From Phlegmacium glaucopus (lineage: Eukaryota; Basidiomycota; Agaricomycetes; Agaricales; Cortinariaceae): a stretch of DNA of 64,000 bases. The translations under genes were made by a program, and so were the position numbers. The notes beneath the pieces are model-generated. The model saw only the letters and a program-made list of their open reading frames with translations, had not been told where the DNA came from and made no database searches. Every line of letters begins with the position of its first letter. Position 1 is the first letter of the stretch. Location of the stretch: positions 359,719 through 423,718 of the forward strand of contig MU130372.1 of NCBI GenBank assembly GCA_015039465.1, read 5' to 3'. Below are positions 22,776-33,993 of the stretch, piece after piece.

Positions 22776-24099
22776 AGCAAGAGATTGAAATATGGGTGAG
22801 GATGGCTAGGAAGCCTCGGATTTTACAACTATACACTTCTTATAAGTAACTATGCCTAGTGAAGAAGCCAGTTTCCGTGAGAAGTTGTAAAGCAAATGAC
22901 GAGCGAGCGATGGGGCATGTAAGTGCTTATTACGCGACCTAGGTATCAGCCAGTGAAATGAAGGATAAAGATGGGAGGTCCCTGATCAAGGCGGAGAAAC
23001 TCTTTCCCGGGCCATATATGTATGGTTCCTGCAAGTTCAGATGCGATTAAAAAGGATAATTACTAGTGCCTGTGTCACCCTTTATGGCTTCATGCGAGAT
23101 TCGGCCTCATGGTTCTCGGATCCTCAATGCAAGTAATCCACGCGACTGTAGAGTAACGGAGACGAAGGGGACTTTTGATGAGTATGAACGATGCATTCGA
23201 CTGAGAGATGGCACCTTCGGGATTCAAAGCAGACCTCCTGAATGAAAGCACCTTGGGGTGCTTAACTCTTGGCGAAGTATACGTACGACTAAGTAAAATG
23301 AACGATTGTGCGCCACCGTCATATGCACTGGCATCGGAGTTCACATCGAGCGCTCACGGTGGATTTATCTTGGCATAATCGTACGTTGGAGAGGTGCCGA
23401 GAGATGTTAGGCAAGTCGGTCGCTGGCTCGGACGGTGGTGATCGTTGGTAGAGTTACTGGGACAATGACCCGGAATAGCGCAAAAAGGGACCTGGTCCTC
23501 ATCATGGAAGGGCCACTCTTCCTCCTTCACGACATTTCCAGGCTTTGGGCGATATTAAAAGTTTTATCTCATACTTACTGGTTCGCTTCTTCGGAGAACT
23601 CCGAAATTATAAACAATATTTGTAAGTACATAAATGGGTCACATCACACCATGACACTGGAGTCCCATGATTCTTACCGTTCATAGCGAAGCCAAGGATG
23701 GTTTATGAACAGTTATGGTACAGCGCAGAAACCCATCCCACCGTTCTCAACCAAAAAAGGTCCAATCCACAAAGTTTCACAGTTCACTCATATTGACCCC
23801 AAATCGACCCAACATGGAAATTTAACATTAGGGTTTATGCAAAAGATAAGTGAGACCATTTTCTCCTATAATGTTTTTGGTATAAGACAATACTCAATAT
23901 GTGGCGGTAAAATCGGTCCTTCTAAAGTCAAGGTCAAATCCAAGTCCTCCTTCCCGGCTACAGCCTCTATTCCTGACTACTCAAGATCATTGAGCTCCAG
24001 TAGTCGGAAATTGCGCAGTTATCTGTTTCACGAGCCTCATGATCACTCTCACGAAATGCACTTGGAGCGAATTGTATTACTAATAAACAATTGACGCAC
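22776..24099. other. Upstream region of SDR copy 2 and duplicated non-coding DNA
   Basis: It is the reverse complement of about 40080-41358 with small indels; for example TTGGTAGAGTTACTGGGACA near 23445 matches the complement of sequence near 40650. No gene is supported. It contains the inverted promoter block of SDR copy 2. Confidence 0.6.
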
Positions 24100-24107
24100 A
24101 CATTCGC

Positions 24108-24779
24108 AGGACCCCGGGCAATGGTAGGTAGGGCCTGATGCCATTCCGGACGGTTTTTCCAGAAATTTTGAAAAAAGCCGGGGCAAAATCCGGACAAAAT
24201 CGAGGAAATTTTCGAAAAAGCCAGGGCATCTATCCGGACAGAAATTCCGTCTCAGTATCTAGCCAGGTCCACAGTCAGGACATATATCAGTCATACCGGT
24301 TCAGCGCCGTTTGTCGAGACCAGAGAGTTGGTGTTCGAGTCCTCTCAATACATTTTTATTTTCATGTGTGGGATTTGTATGCTATTTTATTTCAAGCTCT
24401 CGCTTGCAGATTTGAATAGATTTTGCACCCTACAAAAGGTTGACAAGTACTCATTCAAGCTCTCAAAGAAGCAAGGCAGAAATTCTGACAATAACAGTGA
24501 TTAGGGTGCTATTAGATACCAATTCAAACGAAGCTGCCTGTCTATTGTAGCTATTGCTTTTTGGTGTTGTCTAGATACCTTATATGTTGTTTCCTGCATC
24601 CCTGCCTCGTCTGTGTCGATTTTGACAAATTTTGGCGAAAAATAGGCTAGATAGAGATCCGGACAAAATTTTGGAATTTTGAGGAGGCCAGGCGCAATCC
24701 GGACAAAAAGACGTAACCTCTGTCCGGACAAAAGGTGCCTTTCCGGGAACAGGCCTCGCCTACCATTGCCCGGGGTCCT
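24108..24779. mobile_element. hAT/KDZ-like non-autonomous TIR element (672 bp)
   Basis: Terminal inverted repeats AGGACCCCGGGCAATGGTAGG face each other at both ends. A perfect 8-bp target duplication ACATTCGC flanks it (24100-24107 and 24780-24787). Several TCCGGACA copies lie near both ends and could be transposase-binding repeats. No transposase frame is present. The duplicated locus near 40060-40067 (minus) keeps a single uninterrupted ATATTCGC, the empty site. An 8-bp duplication fits hAT or KDZ superfamilies. Confidence 0.9.
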
Positions 24780-24907
24780 ACATTCGCTCGCTATAGTACT
24801 TGCCCATACACGAGGGACGACTCATTAGTACTTAGTACTGATCTGGTCGTGCCTTAGATTGGTTGGCGTGCATAAAGCAAGTTCACCGGTTCTCTTCTCA
24901 ATCCATC

Positions 24908-25107
24908 ACCATGGTCATCCCCTATCAAACTCCTTCACCCAAACCACGCTGCCCATAGCCGCCAGGAAGTTCAAAATTTTGTCGTTCCTGAATGCGAGCA
25001 AGAGATTACGCTGGAGCAGTTTTGGAAAGAGCTTGACTACAAACCGGAAGAGTTCAGGCAGCACAAACTCAGCAATGGTTATCATCCGAAAGACGACCAA
25101 GGAGTAA
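24908..25107 (+). pseudogene. Truncated FunK1 kinase 5' fragment
   Basis: Matches the first exon of the FunK1 genes at 34447 and 39915: QEVQ-, then EQEITLEQFWKELDYKPEEF with frameshifts, then loss of similarity after about 25107. The catalytic domain is absent. It lies at the end of the inverted block that carries SDR copy 2. Confidence 0.72.
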
Positions 25108-25379
25108 CATATTCTGTCTATGATGTTGACCTCAGAAGTCACCTCACACGACACTATAAATTCATTTATCCAAAACTATGCCCTGCCCTAATGAAACGCG
25201 GACTTTGTTATAAGCCCCTCTCACGTTTTGAGAGGTGGCTTAATTGAGCCTAAATCAGATGTCACTTTTGCAAAAGAGGGAGTGGCAAAATAAAGAAGAG
25301 AGCGAATGAGGTATATCAAGGCTGAGAGTTAGCGAGAGAAAGAAACTGAGTCAATCTACGAATGCCATTATTGTTTATA

Positions 25380-25985
25380 GTTGTCGAACGCAACGGCACT
25401 GCCAGCGACACGCCGCTCTGGTCACTTGACCAATACCTCCGAGGAAGAGGCGAATCTCATAGGAGAGTATGAGGCGGTCCTCGATAAAACTTGCCCAAAG
25501 CTGGGGAAATGTCGTGAATGGGGAAGAGTGGGGAACCCTGAAACTATGTTGTCCGTTTTAGCCATTCTGGATATTTGTGGCAGTGTGTGCAAGACTGTGC
25601 AAGATTTGGGTCATTGTCCCAGAGGATATACGTAGTCTGACACACTCCCCAAATGGGGAAGTTATGAGATGCGACACACCATGCTTCGGCAGCCAGAGTT
25701 CTAACCACCTAACCTGCCCAAGACCGCGCTACCGCGCGAAAAGGACATATACCTGCCCCCTAACTCTACCGCTAACCTGAACAAAAACCACTAACATAAA
25801 CCACTAACGCGAACCCCTAACGCTAACCAGGACCTAACCAATTACTAGCCCAACCCAAACCCCATCGGCACCTAACCGGCAGACTCGCCGGAGTGTCAAA
25901 AATGCCCAGCTACGGCATCCAATTTGATGGGAGATCAGCAACGCATGTCACTTTGTGACGGTGTGTTGTTCGTATGTCCCGTAAC
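25380..25985. other. Duplicated non-coding fragment and degenerate CTAAC-rich tract
   Basis: 25400-25620 resembles 40440-40660 (CACTTGACCAATACCTCCGA and following) in the same orientation. From about 25755 to 25870 there is a cluster of CTAAC/CCTAAC motifs with irregular spacing. No gene is supported. Confidence 0.5.
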
Positions 25986-26378
25986 TACCATCCGAGCCAG
26001 CGACCAGCTCAGGACTTGCCTTGCATCTCTCGGCACCTCTACAATGTACGATTATAGATAACACCACCGTGAATGATCGATGTAAATTCTGTCTCGTCGC
26101 TTTGCCATATAGCCCGGGAAAGAGTTTCTCCGCCTTGATCTGGGATTCGGTATCTGGGACCGAATCCCATGTTTATCCGTCATCTCACTGGCTAGGTCGC
26201 TTGATACTCGATGGGATCTAGACTTCTAAGTATTGTAAGAAACACTTCCATGCCCCATCACTCGCTCGTCAAGTTCTCACGGAAACCGGCTTCTACGCTC
26301 CCAACATAGCTACTTATAAAAGGGGTATAGCTATAAAACTAGCCGCCCTCACCCGTATTTCAATCTCTTGCTCGGGCG

Positions 26379-27675
26379 ATGTCTATAACTGCACTGGTCA
26401 CCGGAGCCTCTCGAGGAATAGGTCGTGCCATCGCCTGTCGTCTTTCTCGGGATGGTTTCGGAGTAGCCATCAGTGATCTCCATTCTCAAAAAAGCCAACT
26501 AGAGGAAGTTCATGCTCACATTACTCAACAAGGAGGAAAAGCAATGAAGACCTTCGCCAATGTCTCCGTGGAAAGTGAAGTCAAGCAGATGGTTGAAAGC
26601 GTCGTGGAACAGATGGGTGGGCTTGATGTCGTAAGGATTCATTTTCTACTGTTATGTCTTCTTCATATTGACTCGGAAGGCGCTTTAGATGTCGCTAATG
26701 CGGGAATATATACCCTTTCAACTTTACTTAACAGTGCGTTGGTCTCAACAGTAAATATTTTTGAATATGGTGTATCCTGACCTTTGAATTCAAGCGACCG
26801 TTGAGGATTTCCAGCGGATTTTCAGCGTGAATACTCTAGGCACCTTTCTATGCTACAAGTACGCAGCACAACAAATGGTTAAACAAGGTCGAGGTGGCAG
26901 AATTATAGGAGCCTCCTCTCTTGCAGGAAAGACGGGTGCGCACTCAACCTGCATGTTAACTCTTAATCACATAAATGACTTAATATCTGTTGCAATAAAG
27001 GTCTTCCTATGTCAACTGCCTATAGTACTAGCAAATTTGCTGTCCGAGGATTAACGCAAAATGCTGGTTTGTGATTGATAACTTTTAAATTCCATTAGTT
27101 GTTTACAGGTACTCGGAAGCGCTGGACCTAGCGAAATATGGCATCACGGTTAACGCTTACGCACCTGGTTAGACATTTCGACTTGATTGCTATTCTGATT
27201 TGATGACAACTGTGGCTTGAACAGGTCCTGTTGACACACCAATGCGTTAGTCATATTTTCAGCATTCTAGCGATGAAAATTTCTGAAGACGGTTCAAGTA
27301 CAAGCTTTCAGTGAATTAGCTGTGCAACTTTCAGCTGCGGAAGCCGCAGTACTACAGGTATTTATTTTTTTCGTCAATTCAAGTTTAAGATATCCTTACC
27401 TGATCTCCTCATAGGATAGGCACACCTCTCCTGTCGGCTTCAATGGGACTCCAGAGGACATTGCCGGCTTGGTTTCCTACCTCACTTCTAAAGAATCCCG
27501 TCTGGTGACTGGTACACTACTGTTTTCCGTAATTCCCCAAGCTTATCTAACATCTAAACATCCTTTCTTTCATTAACAGGTCAGACTGTAAGTGACCATG
27601 ATTGTCCTTAAAAAAAGTATCGGATACAATGATCAATCACAGATTTCCATTAACGGCGGATTATTCTTCGACTAA
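26379..27675 (+). CDS. Short-chain dehydrogenase/reductase, copy 3 (possibly impaired)
   Basis: Same gene as copy 1; the start is the second ATG (MSITALVTGASRGIG) because the first ATG of the other copies is lost. Exon 1 is 26379-26630. A 1-bp deletion just after the first intron (ATGTCGC instead of ATGGTCGC near 26689) would break the frame if intron 1 is spliced as in other copies. Unspliced, the frame stays open through 26780 and still reads VANAGI. Motifs YSTSK, NAYAPG, the 8-nt microexon (27580-27587) and the C-terminal SINGGLFFD are present. It could be a decaying copy, or one using intron retention; RNA evidence would decide. Confidence 0.68.
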
Positions 27676-28109
27676 TCAGATCAGCCGTTGGGATTATTAA
27701 CCAACGATGACGAGAGGAGTTGTTCCTTCTTAGACCAGCTTGAGGGAAGCCCTCCATAGCGTAAGGGAGTGGAGTTACCATGTATGATATTTTCTATGAG
27801 CTACGGACCAATTATGTAGGTAGCTACTGCCGGGCCTCAAGATCATTTCGAGTTAGGCTGGGGTCGATATGCGTGCTGATTTAGTCTTTCTTGAGCTACT
27901 TTTTTTTTTTCAAATAACTTTCCTGTGGAAAAAAAGACTTACAAAATGTAAGGTACCAAATATTACTTGTTCTGAATTTGTTAAATGACATTTTCCATTT
28001 CAGTCATGGATTTATTCTATCACAAGGAGGATGCATGAAGCTCAAGCCTCAAAAGGGGTAAAGGTAGCCGCTGATTAGTTACTGATCCGGTCGTGCCCTT
28101 GTTGGTGTT

Positions 28110-28285
28110 CATAAAGAGCCGAACCGTTCTCTTCTCAATCCCCACTTTTACTTCCTCCCCAATCAAACCATTTCGCCTAAGCCACGCTGCCAATAACTGC
28201 CAGGAAGTTCAAAAATATGTTGTTGCCGAATACGAGCAAGAGATTACGCTGGAGCAGTTTTGGGAAAGGAAAAAAAAAGCAGGCA
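28110..28285 (+). pseudogene. Truncated FunK1 kinase 5' fragment
   Basis: Resembles the first FunK1 exon: NNCQEVQKYVV ... YEQEITLEQFW, followed by an A-rich run and loss of similarity. As at 34397, it follows an SDR copy, so the SDR-FunK1 order is the ancestral unit. Confidence 0.7.
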
Positions 28286-28451
28286 GGTAGGAGACGTCTG
28301 TTGGTCAAAGTGGGTTGTCATTGGCTCACGCTACAACCACACCACGCCATTAGTACAGCCTATACCTTCAATATGAAACGGAGAAAATAGCTCTGCCTTT
28401 GCACTACGTCCCTCTATCTGACTTGTCAATTTTTTCTTCTACTGCCAACAC

Positions 28452-29973
28452 ATGGGCGAGTCCATTTCATGCAGTGAATCTTACGAGGTGGTCGTTGTTG
28501 GCGCTGGTAATTCTCTTTTCCGTCTTATGTTTTCATACTGAGGGCTCTATTCAATTCAGGACGTGCTGGTCTGATGACTGCCACCATCCTCGCCCGCACG
28601 AGTGTTAAGGTTCTCGTCATCGACAGTGCCGACCATCGAGGACACGAATATGGTCGTTCCGATGCCTTCCAATCCAGTGAACACCTTTTCTAACTCCAAC
28701 TCCTTTACCCACATGTAGATGCATGGAGCTCATGCAAAGCCTTGGCGCACCTATCGAGCAGCTCGAACACATGGGCAAGAAGCTCTACGGCCGGACCTTC
28801 TGGGAAATCTCAGAAGACAAAAAAACAACGCACCGCGTTCGCCAGATTTTACCCCTTCGCCGTCCGTCAGGGTCTGATCGAACAGGTCCTCATTCACGAT
28901 TTGGAGAATCACGTCGATGGAGGATTTAGCGTGCAGTGGAATTGGGCTTTTAGCTCTATGGTCCTGCCCAACCCTGGGTCGGACGAGTTGAGCACTGCAA
29001 CACGAAGACCGGAGAGGAGAGGGTGGTGTCAACAAAGATGTCATTGGATGTGATGGTGCCCGCTCTTCTGTACGTCGTTGGGCATCAAAGGACTTTGGTG
29101 TCAAGTTGGAGGGTGCTTCTCTCCCTGTAACATTGTGTGTGCTGGATGCTGTTGGCCTGAAGAGGGATTTGGAGCGATTGTGGTAAGGGGCCCTGTCTGA
29201 GATGCGTCATGAACTCTTTCATTTACCGTATTCTCTTAGCATTGTGCGATCCACCAAAGGAATCGTCCTCGTCATACCTCGCGAGCCCATCAATGGTAAA
29301 CCGGCAGCCCGATTTGACATCCAAGTCGAGAAGTCGAAGGAGGAGATGACAGAAGCAGAGGCTACCAGGCTAATCAAGCAGATTTTTCATCCTTTCACTG
29401 TTGAGTGGGATGGTGGTCGATCTATGATGGTAAGTCCGCTTTGCTTCGCAAACGACCCTCTGCTGATGTAAAATTTAAATCCCAGTTGGCCAGAGGATCA
29501 TCAACAAGTACAGTATCGACAATAAAATATTCTTTGTTGGCGATGCTTCCCATACACACAGTCCGCGAGGTTCGTCCTTTTCATCCTCTTTCCTCTAATC
29601 CTCATATAAAAGTCTATTATAGCCGGCCTCGGTCTCAACACTGCCCTCCTAGAAGGCCAAAACCTCGCCTGGAAACTTGGCCTCGTCCTCAGAGGCGTAG
29701 CCAAACCCGAAATCCTAAGCACTTATGCATCTGAACGTCACTCCGTCGCTAAGGAGCTCATTGATATGGATAGGCAGCTTGTAACTATCTACACGGATGT
29801 GGATAAGCTGAACACAGACAACTTTGCGTCGGAAGAGACTGCTGCGTGGTTGAAGAAGCTGCAAATATTCCAGGCTAAGAACTATGCTGTGAGTTCATCA
29901 CCCTTTAACTGTTTGATTCTACATTGATATTGTTTTTTTTCTTTAGTACCAAGCCGGCGCATCCATAACATTG
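28452..29973 (+). pseudogene. FAD-dependent aromatic monooxygenase (phenol hydroxylase-like), decayed
   Basis: PHBH/phenol-hydroxylase-type flavoprotein. A possible start at 28452 (MGESIS) leads into the FAD-binding loop VVVVGAGRAGLMTATIL, split by an intron. Other conserved pieces are DGARSSVRRW and FFVGDASHTHSPRG, the second FAD/ribityl motif, followed by AGLGLNTALLEGQNLAWKLG. Disruptions: a frame change at an A-run near 28820, a second near 28980-29040, another near 29410. Sequence similarity to the enzyme stops at about 29973, where it is joined to a fragment of the 43013-43250 type, so the C-terminal thioredoxin-like part is missing. Single-base changes at homopolymers could be sequencing errors, but the truncation cannot. 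Confidence 0.78.
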
Positions 29974-30420
29974 AGACATCGTAATACCATTGGAACATGA
30001 ACCGGTTGCATTCTTCTTTCTCGCCGCCGCCTACGTTCGCTTCTATCGTAGCTTGCGATCGCCTGCGAGTAGTTTCGTATCTACCTCTTGAAAAAGAAAA
30101 AAAAAGAGAGAAATCTTGTACCAAATTTTCACTACATCAATGAAAATTTCCATTTCAGAGGATAACATGATAATTACTAAATCAGTATGCATATCGACCG
30201 CGGCTAACTCGAAATGATCCTGAGACTTGGCAGTAGCTACCTGAGACTTCTCATAGAAAATATCATAAACGATAACTACGTTCCCTTTCACTACGACGGC
30301 TTCCTTGGTCTAAAAAGGAACAACTCCTCTGTGAAGCTGATCGACTTATCATCAGTGTCACATCGAAGTTTGGCTACGGGAGACTACGTGGACTCGACAC
30401 GCACTTGAGCGTCAACGAGA
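29974..30420. other. Duplicated downstream block between monooxygenase and AIM9-like gene
   Basis: Contains GCATTCTTCTTTCTCGCC and following sequence shared with 21080-21140, and CATAAACGATAACTACGTTC shared with 21365-21400. It is a piece of the tail-to-tail SDR junction region, transplanted. No gene is supported. Confidence 0.6.
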
Positions 30421-30530
30421 CGAATTGAGCTTGAGAACAGAGCCGCCTACGGTACCTTATAGATGTGACTAGTGAGCGCCTCCATCCTGTCCTGACTTCT
30501 TTTCACTTCCAACCCTTGGCACACATTTGC

Positions 30531-32425
30531 ATGCACTACTCCCTTGGGCGTGCGAGGCTCGTCTCCAATTTGCTCCTAGTCTCAATCTCTCCGCCTCTGC
30601 GCCGTCCTCTCTCTTCGCTGCGTTCAGCATATCCTTCCTCCTCAATCTCTACCTTCACTTGGACCTGTTGGCAGCTGCCCAGTCGTGCATTCTCAAGCAT
30701 GTCGGACTCTCGTAATGAGCTCTTCAACTATTCATCGGGACGCTGGCTGCAAGTCTTATACATGTTGTTCTGTAATGTATATGTCTAATCCGTAATCTCG
30801 CACATTCAGCGTCAACAATGATCTTCGCCTCGCAGAGCGCAGACGTGAGTTCGACGTCGACGAGCTCTGCCGACTTGCGGCGCAGTCTGTTGGTCAGACT
30901 TCGCGAGATATCCATACGTTTGTGAAGCTCGCCGAGGGTGGCTTCAACCGGACTTTCCTGGTCATCATGCATGACGGCTTCGAGATGGTAGCCCGCATCC
31001 CGTACCCCGTCACGGCCCCCAAGTTCTACGCTATCGCCAGTGAAGTGGCCACAATGCGTTTCCTCCGTTCCTCTGGGCTGCCTGTTCCCGAGGTTTACGA
31101 TTACTCTCCTTCGTCGGACAACGCTGCGAAGACGGAGTATATTTTTATGGAGTTTATGAGAGGCACAAATCTCAGCGACGTGTGGATGGAGCTGGGGGAA
31201 CCGGATATCGTTTCGGTCTTGCGTCAACTTGTTCAGCTCGAATCTCGAATGATGTCGATTCCTTTTCCGGCTGGTGGAAGCCTCTACTATACCAATGACC
31301 TGGAGAAGGTGGCAAGGAGGACGGGCATCCCGCTCAACGACGAGGGCTTCTGCATCGGTCCAGATGTGAGGCTGCATATGTGGTACGGAAGGAGGTCGCA
31401 GCTCGACGTGGACAGGGGACCATGTACATCACTCTCTGCCTTTTCTTTTGCTGAACGTTCTGGAACTAATTGAGACTATAGACGAAAACGCCGAGGCAGC
31501 GCTCGTAGCAGCAGCTCGCAAGGAACTGGCGTATCTGGAAAAGTTCGGTCGACCCCTACTACCGTTCCAGCGTCAAAGAAGGGAGGCTTACGGGTACAAG
31601 GAGCAGTCACCTTCGGACCACACCAAGAATCTCGAACGCTACCTTCTCATCGCACCCTCGCTCGTCTCCAAGAACTCAGCCCTCCGTCATTTCCATATCA
31701 AGCATCCCGATCTCCAGCCGAGTAACGTTGTTGTGTCGAGGTCGTCAGCCTCTAACGAGTTGAAAATCGTGGGCCTGCTCGACTGGCAACACGCCTCGAT
31801 CCTACCCATGTTTCTCCTCGCTGGTATACCAGGTCGCTTGCAGAACTACGACGACCCAGTCTCGCAGGCTCTCATCCCACCCTCACTGCCAGCGAACATA
31901 GACGAGCTGGACCAATCCGAGCAGAGCCATGCGATGGAACTCTACCACCGCCATCTCGTCCACTTCCACTACGTCAAGAACACGGAGCAGTACAACAAGC
32001 TCCATCACCAAGCGTTGTCGGACCCCGTGTCCATGTTCATCTACCGCCTTTTCGACCAAACCGGTGCTCCATGGGAAGGTGAGACTCACGCGCTGAAGAC
32101 TACGCTGATAGAGGCAACGGAGACATGGGGGAGGCTTACGGCAGAAGGTGTGCCGTGTCCAGTTGTGTTTGAACCCGAGGACCTACGCAAGACGAAGGAG
32201 CTGAGCGCAAAGCTGCAAGTAGCGGATGAGAATTTTGAGGGGTGCCGAGGCATGATTGGCTTCGAGACGGAGACCTGGGTGTCCAACGAACACTACGAGA
32301 GGGCCACGGCCCTCGCCGAGCTGCTAAAGCTGAGGTTGTTGACAGAGATCCCGGAGGAGGAAGTCCGGGCCAAGACTGAGGCGAATTGGTTCTTGAACGA
32401 TATGGACGAAGAGGATTACATGTAG
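30531..32425 (+). CDS. AIM9: AIM9-like mitochondrial phosphotransferase (APH/kinase-fold)
   Basis: Exons 30531-30748, 30810-31423 and 31482-32425 give 591 residues, close to yeast Aim9. Kinase-like phosphotransferase of the aminoglycoside-phosphotransferase fold; exact substrate unknown. Motifs: NELFNYSSGRWL, LAEGGFNRTF (nucleotide-binding loop region), catalytic HPDLQPSNVVV and metal-binding GLLDWQHASILP. The start at 30531 is the first ATG in frame and gives a basic, Ser/Arg-rich N-terminus (RRPLSSLRSAYPSSS ... RAFSS) like a mitochondrial presequence; a start at MSDSRNELF would lose it. The first intron uses GC-AG (donor GCAAGT at 30749), the second GT-AG. The gene looks intact and single-copy within the duplicated cluster. 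Confidence 0.92.
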
Positions 32426-32587
32426 TGAATCGATTGGAATATTCCACGATGTTGTTATTTTATTTAGTGCTATTGTATACATGTCCAGTCGACCGTTCTT
32501 CAAATACTGCCAGAGGAAAACTTCTTGCAGAAGACAAATCCATTGACACCACCGTCCTTTAGCTTCCTACTAGTATAAAGCACACAA

Positions 32588-32616
32588 GGGGGCACCGGGA
32601 ATCAAACCCGGAACCC
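32588..32616 (-). pseudogene. tRNA 3'-end remnant (T arm plus acceptor strand)
   Basis: On the minus strand a 5-bp stem (CCGGG/CCCGG) closes the 7-nt loop TTTGATT, followed by TGCCCCC as a 3' acceptor strand; GGTTTGATTCC is one base from the box B consensus. The D and anticodon arms are absent: SDR-derived sequence begins immediately at about 32617. A duplication breakpoint probably cut the tRNA gene. Confidence 0.6.
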
Positions 32617-33993
32617 TCACTGGAGCCTCTCGAGGAATAGGTCGTGCCATCGCCTGTCGTCTTTCTCGGGATAGTTTCGGAGTAGCCATCAGTGATCTCC
32701 CTTCTCAGAAAAGCCAGCTAGAGGAAGTACATGCTTACATTACTCTACAAGGTGGAAAAGCTATGATGGCCTTGAAAGGTGGTTGATTCCACCTACACTA
32801 AGGACCGAGGAAGGAAACGAGGATCGCAGTATATTCTGAGAGAATAAGAGAACGGATACGATAGATACAAGATGATAGTAAAAAGAAAGAAGAAGAGTGA
32901 AGAAGATGCTATCGATTAACTATATATAGTGCGTATTTGTAATCCTAGGATTACAGACCTTCGCTAATGTCTCTGTGGAAAGTGAAGTCAAGCCGATGGT
33001 TGAAAGCGTTGTGGAACAGACGGGTGGGCTTGACGTCGTAAGGATTGGTTTGTTACTGCTAAGCCTCCTTCATATTGACTCGGAAGGCGCTCTAGATGGT
33101 CGCTAATGCCGGAATATATACCCTTTCAACTTTCCTTAAAAGTGCGTTGGTCCCTACAGTAAATATTTTTGAATATGGTGTATCCCTGACCTTTGAGTTC
33201 AAGCGACCGCTGAGGATGTCCAGCGGATCTTCAGCGTGAATACCCTGGGCACCTTCCTATGCTACAAGTATGCAGCACAACAGATGGTTAAACAAGGTCG
33301 AGGTGGCAGAATTATAGGAGCCTCCTCTCTTGCAGGAAAGACAGGTGCGGACTCAAGCTGCATGTTAACCCATTTAATCACATAAATGACTTAATATTCA
33401 TTGCAATAAAGGTCTTCCTATGTCAACTGCCTATGGTACCAGCAAATTTGCTGTCCGAGGATTAACGCAAAATGCTGGTTTGTGATTGATAACTTTCAAC
33501 TTCATTGCTATTGTGATTTGATGACAACTGTGGCTTGAATAGGTCCTATTGACACACCGATGCGTTAGTCATATTTTCAGCATTCTAGCGATGAAATTTT
33601 CGAAAGATGGTTCAAGTACAAGCTTTCAGTGAATTAGCTGTGCAACTTTCAGCTGCGGAAGCCGCAGTACTACAGGTATTTATTTTTTTCGTCAATTTAA
33701 GTTTAAGATATGCTTACCTGATCTCCTCATAGGATAGGCACACCTCTCCTGTCGGCTTTACCGGGACTCCAGAGGACATTGCCGGCTTGGTTTCCTACCT
33801 CGCTTCTAAAGAATCCCGTCTGGTGACTGGTACACTACTGTTTTCCGTAATTTCCCAAGCTTTTCTAACATCTAAACATTCTTTCTTTCATTAACAGGTC
33901 AGACCGTCAGTGACCATGATTGTCCTTAAAAAACGTATTGGGTACAATTATTAAAGACAGATTTCCATTAACGGCGGATTATTCTTTGACTAA
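32617..33993 (+). pseudogene. Short-chain dehydrogenase/reductase, copy 4 (broken)
   Basis: Matches the other SDR copies but is disrupted three ways. The first ~12 codons are missing (similarity begins at CACTGGAGCCTCTCGAGG). An LTR is inserted in exon 1 (32773-32955). The exon encoding YSEALDLAKYGITVNAYAPG is deleted between about 33485 and 33510. The remaining exons, including the GTCAGACC microexon and the SINGGLFFD end, are recognisable. Upstream promoter sequence is replaced by a tRNA remnant. Confidence 0.88.
32773..32955. mobile_element. Short solo LTR, family C (183 bp), inside SDR copy 4
   Basis: It begins TGAAAGGTGGTTGATTCCACC and ends AATCCTAGGATTACA, with target duplication GGCCT/GACCT (one mismatch) at 32768-32772 and 32956-32960. 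The same family occurs at 49270-49700 with a perfect duplication. Comparison with SDR copies 3 and 5 shows the uninterrupted site. Confidence 0.85.

Noticed and set aside
24240..24365. tRNA gene or SINE head
   Set aside because: A box-B-like TGTTCGAGTCC is present, but no cloverleaf could be drawn and the stretch lies inside a TIR element.
30724..31377. Minus-strand 217-residue frame
   Set aside because: It is the antisense shadow of the AIM9-like exons, which have clear motifs and phased introns.
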